The position numbers and the translations under genes were made by a program. Shown piece by piece: positions 14,231 to 15,630 of a stretch of DNA of 15,630 bases. Numbering within the stretch: position 1 is the first letter of the stretch; every line of letters starts with the position of its first letter. The notes beneath the pieces were generated by a model. The model was given only the letters and a program-made list of their open reading frames with translations. It was not told the origin of the DNA and made no database searches. Source of the DNA: DATKZB01 sp035528235 (lineage in GTDB: Bacteria > Planctomycetota > Phycisphaerae > FEN-1346). The stretch lies in the NCBI GenBank assembly GCA_035528235.1, contig DATKZB010000020.1, forward strand, positions 1 to 15,630. The letters run 5' to 3'.

Positions 14231-15367
14231 CTACTTGCCCCCTTGGCCGCCGAGCGCCTGGTGGGCCTCTTTGAGCCGTTCCATGATGGAGATGCCCTGG
14301 GGGCACTTTTCCTCGCATTGGCCGCACTCGACGCACGCGCTCGCCGGCTTCTGCCGCTTCTGCCAACCCTTGCCCAGGCACCCGTACCGCTCGCGGGCGG
14401 GGCCTTTCAGGTCGAAGGCCGTGTGCCACTGGAGCATCTCGAAGATCTGCGGAATGGCCACGCCCTGCGGGCACGGCATGCAGTAGCCGCAACCGGTGCA
14501 CGGCAGGTCGAGGATCTTGCGGTTCGCCTTGGCCAGGCGGTCGATGCGGGCGACCTCGCGGGCCGAGAGGGGCTCGGCCCGGTCGGCCGTGGCCACGTTC
14601 TCGTCCACCATCTGGGGCGTGCCCATGCCGGAGAGGACGACGTCGAGGTCCGGGTTGGCCATGCAGAAGCGGATGGCGACCTCGGCCGTGGACGAGACGC
14701 CGGTGGCCTTGGCGATGACCTCCGAGGGCGTGCCGAGGCGGCCGCCGCCCACCGGGCCCATCACGGCCGTGCCGAGACCCTTGGCGTGGGCGTGGGCGAT
14801 GGCCGGGGCGGACTGGCGGTCGAGCAGGTTGTACTGGACGAGCATCGACTCAAAATGGCCCGTGTCGATGAGTTGAATGGCCTTCTCGGGCTTGTCGTGG
14901 CACGAGAACGAGATGTGCCGGATGAGGCCCTCCTCCTTGGCCTTCAGGGCCTGGGCCAGGGGGGCGTTCTTGCCGACGCACCGGTTCAGGTAGTCCTGCC
15001 ACGAGAGAACCCAGAAATGGTAGAAGTCGATGTACCCGCAGTCGAGTTTCCGCAGCGAGAGGTCCAGTTTCAGGCGGAAGCACTGGCCGCACGCGTTCCA
15101 GACGCCGTTCTTGGTCGAGAGGGTGACCTGGTCGCGCGGCAGTCCCTTGATGGCCAGGCCGATGGCGGTCTCGCTCTCGCCGTGGCAGTAGCCGGGGGCG
15201 GAATCGACGTAGTTGATGCCGGCGTCGATGCCGCGGCGGATGAGTTCGGCCGACTGCTCGATGCCGGTTATCCGGCCCTTCTTGTCCTTCTCGATGGGCA
15301 GCCGCATCGCCCCGAAACCGAGGCGCGAAACGCGGACGCCGGTCTTCCCGAACGGTCGATACTGCAT
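14231..15367 (-). CDS. Aldo/keto reductase with C-terminal 2x[4Fe-4S] ferredoxin domain
   Basis: Predicted cytoplasmic oxidoreductase of 378 aa. The ATG at 15367 is followed by the family-typical MQYRPFGKTGVRVSRLGFGA; an AAGGGAG lies about 10 bases upstream, and the longer frame from 15409 adds an unrelated N-terminus. The barrel keeps the catalytic tetrad: D55 and Y60 (YVDSAPGYCHGE), K86 (TLSTKNG) and H117 (IDFYHFWVL). The C-terminal 90 residues carry two cluster motifs, C290-x2-C293-x2-C296-x3-C300-P and C345-x2-C348-x2-C351-x3-C355-P, as in the Fe-S-containing AKR group. An extra CGQC (93-96) sits just after the catalytic lysine strand. Such proteins may exchange electrons with ferredoxin-type carriers as well as NAD(P)H; substrate unknown. 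It lies 102 bases after the partial gene at the right edge and may be co-transcribed with it, as no clear promoter is seen. Confidence 0.93.
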   Translation of the reverse strand: MQYRPFGKTGVRVSRLGFGAMRLPIEKDKKGRITGIEQSAELIRRGIDAGINYVDSAPGYCHGESETAIGLAIKGLPRDQVTLSTKNGVWNACGQCFRLKLDLSLRKLDCGYIDFYHFWVLSWQDYLNRCVGKNAPLAQALKAKEEGLIRHISFSCHDKPEKAIQLIDTGHFESMLVQYNLLDRQSAPAIAHAHAKGLGTAVMGPVGGGRLGTPSEVIAKATGVSSTAEVAIRFCMANPDLDVVLSGMGTPQMVDENVATADRAEPLSAREVARIDRLAKANRKILDLPCTGCGYCMPCPQGVAIPQIFEMLQWHTAFDLKGPARERYGCLGKGWQKRQKPASACVECGQCEEKCPQGISIMERLKEAHQALGGQGGK

Positions 15368-15469
15368 GAGTCGCGTGCTCCCTTCGTGTTGGCGGACGGC
15401 GCGGACCATCCCGGCGCCGCTCCGCCCCCGCAGATCGCCGTCGCTAGGGTGCCGGCAGGCCCGGGCCCC

Positions 15470-15630
15470 TCAGCGCCCCGTCCAGAGACACATGACCTGG
15501 GGCGAGGGGGCGACGAGCGATAGAATCGTGTCGGGCGTCAGGTTCAGCAGCGACGCGGCCCGGCCCGATACGCCGAAGAGGTCCAGAAAGCCGAACGGCT
15601 GGATGTACTCGACGACGCGGGCCTCCTCGA
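15470..15630 (-). CDS. C-terminal end of an unrecognised protein (runs off the right edge)
   Basis: A minus-strand frame open to the window edge gives 52 residues ending at TGA 15472-15470. It reads from EEARVVEYIQPFGFLDLFGV through LLNLTPDTILSLVAPSPQ to VMCLWTGR. The codons are GC3-rich and the composition is that of a folded protein, not of a high-GC shadow frame. No family is recognised from this fragment and the start is outside the window. It is upstream of, and in line with, the aldo/keto reductase. Confidence 0.65.
   Translation of the reverse strand, partial: EEARVVEYIQPFGFLDLFGVSGRAASLLNLTPDTILSLVAPSPQVMCLWTGR

Noticed and set aside
12573..14501. 642-codon extension of HemL
   Set aside because: The extra N-terminal part is an out-of-frame reading of the AKR tail and crosses the terminator and hemL promoter; HemL homology begins right after the GTG at 13880.

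Overview
The window is GC-rich bacterial DNA, densely coded, with strong G/C preference at third codon positions. The gene content suggests a member of the Planctomycetota: a Tat-exported sulfatase carrying a chitobiase-like domain and helical repeats, a secreted GH10 enzyme, a secreted serpin, and a zinc-ribbon membrane protein with a pilin-like extracytoplasmic domain. This lineage is an inference from gene content; no rRNA or other phylogenetic marker was analysed.

Layout, left to right. (1) Plus strand: dnaE (165-3629), the replicative DNA polymerase III alpha subunit, behind a sigma70-type promoter, then a zinc-dependent MDR alcohol dehydrogenase (3720-4811) with its own promoter. A heptamer tandem repeat and a perfect GC-rich hairpin separate it from the convergent block that follows. 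(2) Minus strand, 9825 to 4931: sulfatase, GH10 glycoside hydrolase and serpin in transcription order. All three have export signals and the first two genes are 35 bases apart, so this looks like a small secreted polysaccharide-degradation cluster, with the serpin perhaps protecting the exported enzymes from proteases. (3) Minus strand, 12473 to 9954: an unrecognised, tightly packed membrane-protein operon. It holds a four-span protein with a Pro/Glu-rich loop, a zinc-ribbon/three-span/pilin-like protein, a three-span protein, and an Fe-S domain with no normal start codon. The last two sit in adjacent reading frames with the frame change exactly at the stop codon, so they may be one membrane-anchored Fe-S protein split by a frameshift. 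(4) Minus strand: hemL (13880-12573) of tetrapyrrole synthesis, with the best promoter in the window. A hairpin-rich spacer and a long terminator hairpin lie upstream of it. (5) Minus strand: an aldo/keto reductase with a C-terminal two-cluster ferredoxin module (15367-14231), and the C-terminal end of an unrecognised gene that runs off the right edge.

Three promoters (dnaE, dehydrogenase, hemL) share a TTGnnn-17 bp-TAnnnT layout, and each decides the start codon by placing the longer-ORF start upstream of the predicted transcript start. No tRNA, rRNA, CRISPR array, transposase or phage gene was seen. The two points most worth checking are the split TM/Fe-S gene and the serpin in the sulfatase/GH10 cluster.
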